DNA from: Bacteroidia bacterium | GTDB lineage: Bacteria > Bacteroidota > Bacteroidia > JABEUT01 | NCBI GenBank assembly: GCA_013044305.1 | Contig: JABEUT010000163.1 | Span: 1-9,463 of the forward strand | Direction: 5' to 3' | DNA length: 9,463 bases | In this document: one piece after another, positions 1 to 5,952 of the stretch | How the letters are laid out: every line of letters begins with the position of its first letter | Position numbering within the stretch: position 1 is the stretch's first letter | Program-made: the position numbers and the translations under genes | Notes under the pieces: generated by a model | Told to the model about the DNA's origin: nothing | Database searches by the model: none | Seen by the model: the letters and a program-made list of their open reading frames with translations, nothing else

Positions 1-352
1 AAATAAAGGAGTTTGGGTAGTCGGCAATATTTTCATAGGCGTTGCCGAGCCTGATACAAACTTTTGCATCAAGCGCCTTAGCCCTGTTGCTAAATTGTAT
101 TGAGGGCAGGCGCTCAAGTTTATCGGCAATTGCAGTGGCTTGCTTTCCATATTTAATGCTTTCATTGTATTGACTTGCCAGCAGGTACTTCAGGCAGAGG
201 TCGGCCGAAATGTTCATTACCTGGGAGTCGGAACCGGCGGTGCTAAGCAAATGTTTAAGCGAATCAATGACCGATGTCTGTGCCCAGATGAAAGGGGAGA
301 TAAGGCACAGAACTGACAAGCAGATATTTCGGCGGCAATGTTTTTTCATCAT
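1..352 (-). CDS. Secreted TPR-repeat protein, N-terminal part (cut by window edge)
   Basis: An open frame runs from ATG at 352 leftwards to the window edge without a stop (117 codons), so only the N-terminus is seen. A second ATG follows directly at 349 and could be the true start. The first 25 residues form a signal peptide: a basic start (MMKKHCRR), a hydrophobic stretch, then Ile-Trp-Ala before Gln, a common Bacteroidota cleavage site. The mature part is helical with TPR character: an A-S-Q-Y-x-E-S-I-K-Y-G helix pair around residues 59-76 and LGNAYENIADYPNSF near residues 102-116. Similar N-termini in Bacteroidota belong to periplasmic TPR sensor domains of histidine kinases, LuxR-type regulators or adenylate cyclases; which one applies cannot be told here. 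It lies downstream of a strong terminator and probably has its own promoter in 353-394, where I found no clear match. The frame and signal peptide are seen directly; the sensor role is inference. Confidence 0.8.
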   Translation of the reverse strand, partial: MMKKHCRRNICLSVLCLISPFIWAQTSVIDSLKHLLSTAGSDSQVMNISADLCLKYLLASQYNESIKYGKQATAIADKLERLPSIQFSNRAKALDAKVCIRLGNAYENIADYPNSFI

Positions 353-394
353 ACTGGTTCAGTACGTACACTGTAATTAACTCTGCCAATATAC

Positions 395-423
395 AAAAAA
401 GCCGCAATTCGGTTAATTGCGGC
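395..423 (-). terminator. Intrinsic terminator of the eno-gltA-small ORF unit
   Basis: A perfect 9-bp inverted repeat (GCCGCAATT at 401-409, AATTGCGGC at 415-423) with a 5-base loop is followed, reading the minus strand, by six T (395-400). This is a textbook rho-independent terminator for minus-strand transcripts. The TAA stop of the 53-residue gene (413-415) sits at the loop edge, and its last sense codons form the 5' arm. This implies that the enolase-citrate synthase transcript runs through the small gene and ends here. Confidence 0.88.
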
Positions 424-574
424 GCTCTTCCATTTTACCCACAGTTTGCGGGTTCTCTCCCGCTGAACAGTGTGGGCATTTGGCTTTATTTTTCCGCCTC
501 AACATGTTCACAAGCCTTGATAGTGCGAAGGCAGCTGCTCCGGCAACCAAAACAAGCGCAATCAGTTTTTGCAT
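413..574 (-). CDS. Small single-pass membrane protein with CPHC motif (53 aa)
   Basis: I do not recognise the family. The frame runs from ATG at 574 to TAA at 413-415. Residues 3-22 form one hydrophobic, alanine-rich membrane helix (IALVLVAGAAAFALSRLV). A basic stretch (RRKNKAK) follows, then K-C-P-H-C at about residues 32-36 and a charged C-terminus ending in EERRN. The basic residues after the helix suggest that the C-terminal part lies in the cytoplasm. CPHC could bind a metal or be redox-active; only two cysteines are present, so a full zinc ribbon would need a dimer or a partner. The start lies 14 bases after the citrate synthase stop on the same strand, and the frame ends inside the terminator, which supports a real co-transcribed gene. 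It resembles FeoB-associated Cys-rich membrane proteins in plan but lacks their extra cysteines, so that name is not given. Confidence 0.65.
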   Translation of the reverse strand: MQKLIALVLVAGAAAFALSRLVNMLRRKNKAKCPHCSAGENPQTVGKMEERRN

Positions 575-588
575 TTTGTGTATTCAGT

Positions 589-1902
589 TCAGGCTACGGT
601 AAGGCCGAATTTTTTTTGCAGCATGCTGGTGGTAGTAGATCCGGGGCGTTCTATCGGGAACCCGAGCACCCTGTCCCATATAAGCGAGGCAAGCACTCCA
701 AGCGCTCTTGATACGCCGAAAAGCACTGTATAATAATCATACTCCACAATTCCGTAATGTATAAGCAGCACTCCCGAATGGGCATCTACGTTGGGCCAGG
801 GGTTCTTTATCTTGCCGGTAGCCTGCAATATCGGCGGAGCCACCTCGTATATCATCTGAACTATTTCGCAGAGGTCGTCCTTTTTAATGTATTTGGTGAA
901 GAAGTCCTGCTGGGCGGTAAACCGAGGGTCTGTTTTGCGAAGCACGGCGTGTCCGTAACCTGGAACCACCCTCCCTGCTGCCAGAGTCTTTTTTATGTAC
1001 TCTGCAATCTGCTCTTTGGTAGGCAGCCCTCCTCCGAGGTTCTTACGGAGTTCATAAATCCATTTTACCACTTCCTGATTGGCCAGACCGTGCAGGGGGC
1101 CTGCCAGGGCGTTCATTCCACCTGCAAATGCCAGGTAAGGGTCGCTTAGTGTGGAGCCCACCAGGTGTGTGGCATGAGCCGAGGCGTTGCCTCCTTCGTG
1201 GTCGGCGTGGATGGTAAGGTACAGGCGCATGAGTTTGTATACATCCGGCATATCGTAACCCAGCATGTGGGCCAGGTTGGCTGCCCAGTCCAGCTTGGGG
1301 TCGGGTTCAATGTGTTCGTTGTTTTTATATTTACGGCGGTAAATGTAGGCTGCTACGCGCGGCAGGCGTGCAATAAGGTTCATGGAATCTTCGTACACAT
1401 AATCCCAGTAATCTTTCTTGTTGATGCCTTTTGCGTATGCCGAGGTGAACAGTGATTCGGTTTGCATACTCATAACGCCTATGCTGAATTCCGTCATGGG
1501 ATGCGTATTAACCGGCAGCGAATCGAGGGTGTCGAAAACATGGCGGGGCACAATGCTCCGCCTTGCCCAGTTGTTGGTTAGTTCGTTTACATCGGCGGCG
1601 GTAGGCAGTTCGCCCATGAGCATCAGGTAGAAGATGCCTTCGGGCAGGGGTTCGGTGCCGTTGGGGGCTTTGGGCAGCTTTTCGCGAAGTTCGGGTATGG
1701 AATAGCCCCGAAAGCGTATTCCTTCCTCCGGATCGAGTTTTGATGTTTCGGTGATAAGCCCGGTAATTCCGTGCATGCCGCCATATATCTGTGCGAGGGT
1801 GTATTCGCCGAATTTCTTGTCGCCGTTCTCTTTGATGAATTTTTTTACGTTGTCGTTTTCGACGCGGGCTTTTTCAATGAACTTCTCTTTTAGTTTATCC
1901 AT
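589..1902 (-). CDS. gltA: Citrate synthase, eukaryotic/mitochondrial-like Si type
   Basis: Condenses acetyl-CoA and oxaloacetate to citrate, the entry step of the TCA cycle, in the cytoplasm. The 437-residue protein follows the mitochondrial enzymes almost motif by motif: LDPEEGIRFRGYSIPE (56-71), YLTIHADHEGGN (228-239), NALAGPLHGLANQEV (264-278), RVVPGYGHAVLRKTDPR (311-327), NPWPNVDAHSGVLL (367-380) and FGVSRALGVLA (395-405). Residues equivalent to the pig catalytic triad are present: His271, His318 and Asp373. Oxaloacetate-binding equivalents His235, Arg327 and Arg399 are also kept, so it should be active. It looks unlike the allosteric hexameric E. coli type; eukaryotic-like enzymes are known in some bacteria such as Geobacter. 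The ATG at 1902 lies 2 bases after the enolase stop, indicating one operon and perhaps translational coupling. Symbol gltA is used by function; the family is not the E. coli GltA one. Confidence 0.95.
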   Translation of the reverse strand: MDKLKEKFIEKARVENDNVKKFIKENGDKKFGEYTLAQIYGGMHGITGLITETSKLDPEEGIRFRGYSIPELREKLPKAPNGTEPLPEGIFYLMLMGELPTAADVNELTNNWARRSIVPRHVFDTLDSLPVNTHPMTEFSIGVMSMQTESLFTSAYAKGINKKDYWDYVYEDSMNLIARLPRVAAYIYRRKYKNNEHIEPDPKLDWAANLAHMLGYDMPDVYKLMRLYLTIHADHEGGNASAHATHLVGSTLSDPYLAFAGGMNALAGPLHGLANQEVVKWIYELRKNLGGGLPTKEQIAEYIKKTLAAGRVVPGYGHAVLRKTDPRFTAQQDFFTKYIKKDDLCEIVQMIYEVAPPILQATGKIKNPWPNVDAHSGVLLIHYGIVEYDYYTVLFGVSRALGVLASLIWDRVLGFPIERPGSTTTSMLQKKFGLTVA

Positions 1903-1904
1903 GG

Positions 1905-3191
1905 TTAAAGGTATTTAAAAGTTTTACCCCCGAATATGGCCTCCGTTCCCAGGGCTTCTTCAATTCGGAGAAGTTGGTTGTATTTTGCTATTCTCTCGGA
2001 GCGGCAGGCGGAGCCTGTTTTTATCTGTCCTGTATTCAGGGCTACAGCCAGATCTGCAATGGTGGTGTCTTCCGTTTCGCCCGAACGGTGGCTGATGATG
2101 GATGTATAGGAATGGCGTGTTGCCAGCGAAACGGTATCAATGGTTTCACTCAAGGTGCCTATCTGGTTTACCTTTACAAGTACCGAGTTGGCTGCGTTTT
2201 CATCTATTCCTTTCTGAAGGCGTGTTACGTTGGTTACAAAAATATCGTCGCCCACGAGCTGTACTTTTTCGCCCATTGCGGCGGTAAGGGCGCGCCATCC
2301 GTCCCAGTCGTCTTCCGCCAGTCCGTCTTCAATGGAAATTATAGGGTACTTTTTTGCCAGTTTCTGGTAATAGTCTATTAGTTCTTTCGACGACAGTTTA
2401 TTGCCCGACGATTTTTTAAAGTGGTATTTCTTTTCGTCATCAAGGTAAAAGGATGAGGAGGCCGCATCCAGTGCGAGCCAGATGTCTTTTGCAGGCTTGT
2501 AGCCCGCTTTTTCAATGGCGCTCATGATCATGTCAAGCGCTTCTTCGGTCGATTTTAGGCTGGGGGCAAAGCCGCCTTCGTCTCCCACATTGGTGGAAAA
2601 ATTTTTATCCTTCAGTAGCTTTTTCAGCGTATGAAATACTTCGGAGCCCATACGCAGTGCTTCGGAAAAGGATGCCGCGCCGGCGGGCATGATCATAAAT
2701 TCCTGGAAGTCAATATTATTATCGGCGTGAACTCCTCCATTCAATATATTCATCAGCGGAACAGGCAACGTGCTGGCATTGACACCTCCGATATATTTAT
2801 AGAGCGGAAGCCGGCTTTCTTCCGATGCGGCTTTGGCAGCAGCAAGCGATACGCCGAGTATTGCATTTGCACCCAGGTTCGATTTGTTTTCGGTACCATC
2901 GAGGTTAAGCATTTTTTTATCTATGCTCTTCTGGTCAAAAATGTACATGCTTTTCAGTTCCTCGTTAATGGTTGTGTTCACGTTGTTTACCGCTACCATT
3001 ACGCCCTTGCCCTGGTAAATGCTCTTGTCGCCGTCGCGCAACTCCACAGCCTCATGAACTCCGGTGGAGGCGCCCGATGGTATGGAGGCGCGCCCCAGGG
3101 TTCCGGTATCGGTTATCACATCCACTTCAATAGTAGGATTCCCTCTTGAATCGAGTATTTGCCTTGCCTGAATGCTTGAAATAAAACTCAT
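1905..3191 (-). CDS. eno: Enolase (phosphopyruvate hydratase)
   Basis: Interconverts 2-phosphoglycerate and phosphoenolpyruvate in glycolysis and gluconeogenesis; cytoplasmic. The 428 residues are the normal family length. The N-terminus starts directly with the conserved ARQILDSRGNPTIEV (9-23), followed by the SGAST active-site loop (39-43). Visible catalytic and Mg-binding residues by position in the fold are His155, Glu164 (in DFQEF), Glu205 (in GDEGGFAP), Asp242, Glu288 (in SIEDG), Asp315, Lys340 (in LVKVNQIGTL, the enolase signature), His368 (SHRSGET) and Lys391. All are present, so the enzyme should be functional. It is the first gene of a minus-strand operon with citrate synthase, and a Bacteroidota-type promoter lies at 3264-3294. 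A leader of roughly 65 bases precedes the start; no ribosome-binding site stands out. Confidence 0.98.
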   Translation of the reverse strand: MSFISSIQARQILDSRGNPTIEVDVITDTGTLGRASIPSGASTGVHEAVELRDGDKSIYQGKGVMVAVNNVNTTINEELKSMYIFDQKSIDKKMLNLDGTENKSNLGANAILGVSLAAAKAASEESRLPLYKYIGGVNASTLPVPLMNILNGGVHADNNIDFQEFMIMPAGAASFSEALRMGSEVFHTLKKLLKDKNFSTNVGDEGGFAPSLKSTEEALDMIMSAIEKAGYKPAKDIWLALDAASSSFYLDDEKKYHFKKSSGNKLSSKELIDYYQKLAKKYPIISIEDGLAEDDWDGWRALTAAMGEKVQLVGDDIFVTNVTRLQKGIDENAANSVLVKVNQIGTLSETIDTVSLATRHSYTSIISHRSGETEDTTIADLAVALNTGQIKTGSACRSERIAKYNQLLRIEEALGTEAIFGGKTFKYL

Positions 3192-3263
3192 TGTTGCTGA
3201 TGATTTCCCGGGTACGGAAATTTATAGGGTTAAACTGTAAATTTTTGCGAAACTATCCGGCTT

Positions 3264-3294
3264 CAAAATTACAAATAAAGTAAACCCATGCGAA
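3264..3294 (-). promoter_or_regulatory. Predicted Bacteroidota-type promoter for eno operon
   Basis: Reading the minus strand, TAATTTTG (3264-3271) matches the -7 consensus TAnnTTTG exactly. TTCG (3291-3294), one mismatch from the TTTG -33 box, lies 19 bases upstream, the usual spacing. Transcription would start near 3258, about 65 bases before the enolase ATG. Confidence 0.5.
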
Positions 3295-3355
3295 GCTATT
3301 CCAAAAAAAATTTATCGTGCCGGAATCCTGTTTGGGGTCTTTACCAACGGCTAAG

Positions 3356-3376
3356 CCGGTTTTATTCCGGTTTTAT
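3356..3376. repeat. Two tandem copies of CCGGTTTTAT, 11-bp period
   Basis: CCGGTTTTAT occurs at 3356-3365 and again at 3367-3376, separated by one base, giving an 11-bp period. This would place both copies on the same face of the helix. It lies about 170 bases upstream of the flippase start and about 165 bases upstream of the enolase start. It could be a regulator site, but two copies of a 10-mer may be chance. Confidence 0.4.
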
Positions 3377-3543
3377 GTGATATAGGCAGCATATTGTTGA
3401 ATATAAGCTGTTTATGCAGATATGAATTCGGGGGATGGCATCTAAATGTACTTGTCTGCCCAATGCTTGGTATGCGGCTTTTACTGTTAAAATGATTTAA
3501 ATACTCACCGCTGATTTCCTTTTTGTATTTTAGTCCGGCATTC

Positions 3544-4884
3544 ATGAAACCGGCTGAATATATCAAGGGCATCCTGCATATTACCACAGAGGAAGACAGG
3601 AACAGGCTCTACAAGGTGCTTTTACCCATATTTATGGTACAGGTAGGAGGCACAGGCATATCCATGTTTATCAGCCTGGTAATGGGGCGAAGCATGGGGC
3701 CGACCAATTACGGCATATATGCCTATTGTTTCTCGGTGGTTATGGGTGTGGTAAATTTTATGGTGTACGGGCTGAACCTTTTGTCGCTAAGGGAAACATC
3801 TGGGCTGCTGGCAGTTGATAAACGAGGTGAGTGGAAGGGGTTTATGAACTGGAGCACGGCAACCCTTTTTACCCTGTCTTTCGGCGGGGCCATAGCAACA
3901 GTTTTCATTATATACTTTTTTCCGGTGCTTCCGGACGTGGCCTACCGTTACCCTATGCTTGTAATGTGCAGCGCCATACCCCTGTATTCCTTTTTGCTGC
4001 TGCTCTCGTCGGTATTGCGCGGTATGCACAAGGTGCTGCTTTCGCAGGTTTCCGAAAAAATTATCAGACCGGTTACCATGCTTGTCCTCCTGGCATTATT
4101 GTATTGCTTCGAAAGGCATATCACCCTCTATCCTGCTTTAATCTTTAATTCTTCCGCCTGTGCGGCCGCACTGGCTTTTGTTGTCATTAAGTACAGGAGC
4201 GGGGCTTCGGCCATGCTAAAGGATATCAGGGCTGAATATGAAAAAAAGCGATGGATGAAAGAGGTTTCAGGTCTTTTTCTTTTCGGAGTGCTCGTAAGCA
4301 TCGATTCGCAGATGGATGTGTATATGCTCGGTTATCTGAAGCCGCCGGCAGAGGTGGGTGTTTACAAAATAGCAAGCAACGTGGCGCTCATAACCTCATT
4401 TGTACTCACTATCTCAAATATTGTTCTGGCTCCCTCATTTGCCCACCTTCATACGTTAAAGGAGAACAAAGAATTGCAGAGGCTGGTTACGCAAACCATC
4501 CGCTGGGTTATGCTGCTTACCGCCCCGGTTGCCATCGGGGTGATGATCTTCAGCCAACAGATTTTGTCCTTATGGGGTCCCGGTTTCGAGCGGGGTCAGT
4601 ATGCCCTTATCATCCTTTGCGCGGCACACCTCATCAATTCGGCATTCGGTTCGGTAGGGAATCTGGCGCTTATGAGCAAATTTGAGAAATACAACGGTAT
4701 GGTGCTCGTTATAAGTATTGTAATTAATATTGCACTCAATTTTGCGCTTACTCCCAGGTGGGGCATGAACGGAACGGCTTTTGCCTCGGGCTTCAGCATA
4801 GTGGTTTGGAATGTGGCTTTGTTTTTTATTATCAAACGTAAAACCGGTTTAAGGGCATGGGTGTTCCGGCCTGGCAGGCATTAA
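3544..4884 (+). CDS. Wzx-type polysaccharide flippase (MOP/PST family)
   Basis: Integral inner-membrane protein expected to flip lipid-linked oligosaccharides to the periplasmic side during O-antigen or exopolysaccharide synthesis. The 446 residues contain about 12-14 hydrophobic segments spread over the whole length. Family features are an N-terminal GGTGISMFISLVMGRSMGP region (35-53, 'G...yGiya'), SQMDVYMLGYLKPPAEVGVYK (255-275), LSLWGPGF (341-348) and a C-terminal PRWGMNGTAFASG (404-416). The match to Polysacc_synt/MATE-like families is by recognition. I chose ATG at 3544; a TTG at 3523 would add seven residues (MYFSPAF) but is a poorer start and falls in a T-rich, promoter-like stretch. 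galE follows 11 bases after the stop, so the two are probably one transcript. The transported glycan cannot be deduced because no glycosyltransferases are nearby. Confidence 0.85.
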   Translation: MKPAEYIKGILHITTEEDRNRLYKVLLPIFMVQVGGTGISMFISLVMGRSMGPTNYGIYAYCFSVVMGVVNFMVYGLNLLSLRETSGLLAVDKRGEWKGFMNWSTATLFTLSFGGAIATVFIIYFFPVLPDVAYRYPMLVMCSAIPLYSFLLLLSSVLRGMHKVLLSQVSEKIIRPVTMLVLLALLYCFERHITLYPALIFNSSACAAALAFVVIKYRSGASAMLKDIRAEYEKKRWMKEVSGLFLFGVLVSIDSQMDVYMLGYLKPPAEVGVYKIASNVALITSFVLTISNIVLAPSFAHLHTLKENKELQRLVTQTIRWVMLLTAPVAIGVMIFSQQILSLWGPGFERGQYALIILCAAHLINSAFGSVGNLALMSKFEKYNGMVLVISIVINIALNFALTPRWGMNGTAFASGFSIVVWNVALFFIIKRKTGLRAWVFRPGRH

Positions 4885-4895
4885 TACAAATGGGC

Positions 4896-5930
4896 ATGGT
4901 TAACAAAAAAATAAAAATACTTATTACCGGCGGCGCCGGCTACATAGGCTCGCATACCATTATAGATATTTTGGAACACACCCCCTGGCAGGTTATTTCA
5001 GCCGATAATTTTTCCAACTCCTCACCCGACGTTTTCCGGCGAATAAAAAAAATAACCGGTAAGACGGTAAGGAACTATCAGGTTGATTTATGCAACAAGA
5101 CAAGGGTTGAAAACATATTTAAGGAAAACAGGGATATAAGCGGCATAATACATTTTGCCGCATTCAAATCGGTGCCGGAATCGGTAGAGCAGCCCCTGCT
5201 GTACTACCACAACAACATAGAGTCGCTCATAAACCTGCTCTATTGTTCCAAAAAATACGGGATACCGTATTTTATATTTTCTTCCTCCTGCTCGGTTTAT
5301 GGCAACATAAGCCGCCTGCCTGTAAATGAAAAAACGCCCATCGGCCACGCCGAATCGCCTTATGGCTTTACCAAACAAATCGGGGAACGTATCTTGTCGG
5401 ATTTTTCAACTGTGAACAGTGAGATTAATACTGTGGCGCTGCGTTATTTCAACCCTGTGGGAGCCCATCCGTCGGGGATGAACGGCGAGGTGCCTACCCA
5501 GAAGCCGAACAACCTGGTGCCGATGATCACCCAGACAGCTGCCGGCAGGCAGAAGCAGCTGATTGTTTACGGCGACAACTACCGCACCCGCGACGGAACC
5601 TGCATACGCGATTATATTCATGTAAGCGACATTGCGGCGGCTCACCGCAACGCCCTCACCTACCTGATGAAAACAAAAGCCCCTCCGCCTTATTCCGTGT
5701 TCAACCTGGGTTCGGGCAGGGGGGTTACCGTTATGGAAATGATTAAGGCTTTTGAAAAGGTTAGCGGGAAAAAACTGAACTATAAAACAGGCAGGCGCAG
5801 AGAAGGCGATGTGGAGGCAATTTACTCTGATAGTTCCCTTGCAAAGAAATTATTGCATTGGGTTCCGCAATACAACCTCGACGATATGATGCGTACGGCC
5901 TGGATATGGGAAAAAGCCCGGACCGCCTGA
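4896..5930 (+). CDS. galE: UDP-glucose 4-epimerase
   Basis: Interconverts UDP-glucose and UDP-galactose (or the N-acetyl forms) with bound NAD; an extended short-chain dehydrogenase. The 344-residue protein has the NAD-binding GGAGYIG (12-18), Asp37 at the end of the second strand, HFAAFKSVPES (86-96), a serine cluster before CSVYG with the probable catalytic Ser131, the YxxxK pair Tyr156/Lys160 (SPYGFTK), RYFNPVGAHPSG (183-194), DGTCIRDYIHV (233-243) and NLGSGRG (270-276). Length and motifs fit GalE closely (E. coli about 338). I chose ATG at 4896 because it gives the usual short lead to the Rossmann motif; ATG at 4890 adds two residues, and ATG at 4857 would overlap the flippase. Pairing with a flippase suggests it feeds a surface glycan rather than, or as well as, galactose catabolism. 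Whether it accepts UDP-GlcNAc cannot be judged safely. Confidence 0.93.
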   Translation: MVNKKIKILITGGAGYIGSHTIIDILEHTPWQVISADNFSNSSPDVFRRIKKITGKTVRNYQVDLCNKTRVENIFKENRDISGIIHFAAFKSVPESVEQPLLYYHNNIESLINLLYCSKKYGIPYFIFSSSCSVYGNISRLPVNEKTPIGHAESPYGFTKQIGERILSDFSTVNSEINTVALRYFNPVGAHPSGMNGEVPTQKPNNLVPMITQTAAGRQKQLIVYGDNYRTRDGTCIRDYIHVSDIAAAHRNALTYLMKTKAPPPYSVFNLGSGRGVTVMEMIKAFEKVSGKKLNYKTGRRREGDVEAIYSDSSLAKKLLHWVPQYNLDDMMRTAWIWEKARTA

Positions 5931-5951
5931 ACAGTTCGATGCGTCAGGCGG
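5923..5951. terminator. Stem-loop between convergent galE and O-antigen ligase genes
   Basis: CCGCCTGA (5923-5930, including the galE TGA stop) pairs perfectly with TCAGGCGG (5944-5951) across a 13-base loop. On the minus strand it is followed after seven bases by TTTTT (5911-5915), so it may end the ligase transcript. On the plus strand no T run follows, so ending of galE here is less sure. Position between two convergent stops fits a shared terminator. Confidence 0.42.
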
Positions 5952-5952
5952 C

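Larger units (their letters stand above)
3192..3543. other. Intergenic region between divergent eno and flippase genes
   Basis: About 350 AT-rich bases without a supportable gene. It holds the eno promoter on the right-hand side of the enolase start, an A8 run (3303-3310), and a tandem repeat CCGGTTTTAT in two copies one helical turn apart (3356-3365 and 3367-3376). A short inverted pair, CCGGAAT (3320-3326) and ATTCCGG (3364-3370), overlaps that repeat. No exact TAnnTTTG box was found for the rightward flippase-galE unit; TATTTTAG at 3526-3533 is one base off but has no -33 partner. I see no tRNA or riboswitch pattern. Confidence 0.6.

Noticed and set aside
353..394. Promoter for the TPR gene
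   Set aside because: TATATTGG on the minus strand is one base off TAnnTTTG, but no -33 box lies at the right distance and the terminator T run overlaps the region; not strong enough to list.
757..1455. Long plus-strand frames antisense to citrate synthase
   Set aside because: They are shadows of a strongly conserved minus-strand gene; the cysteine- and valine-rich translations match no protein family I know.
3523..3543. TTG start adding seven residues to the flippase
   Set aside because: The ATG at 3544 is a better start, and the added residues come from a T-rich promoter-like stretch with no family resemblance.
3351..3587. 78-residue minus-strand frame in the eno-flippase spacer
   Set aside because: It overlaps the flippase start on the opposite strand, has no recognisable domain and looks like a chance frame.
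4857..4895. Upstream ATG for galE overlapping the flippase by 28 bases
   Set aside because: The extra residues (MGVPAWQALIQ) are the flippase C-terminus read out of frame, and ATG at 4896 (or 4890) gives the standard GalE start just before the NAD-binding motif.
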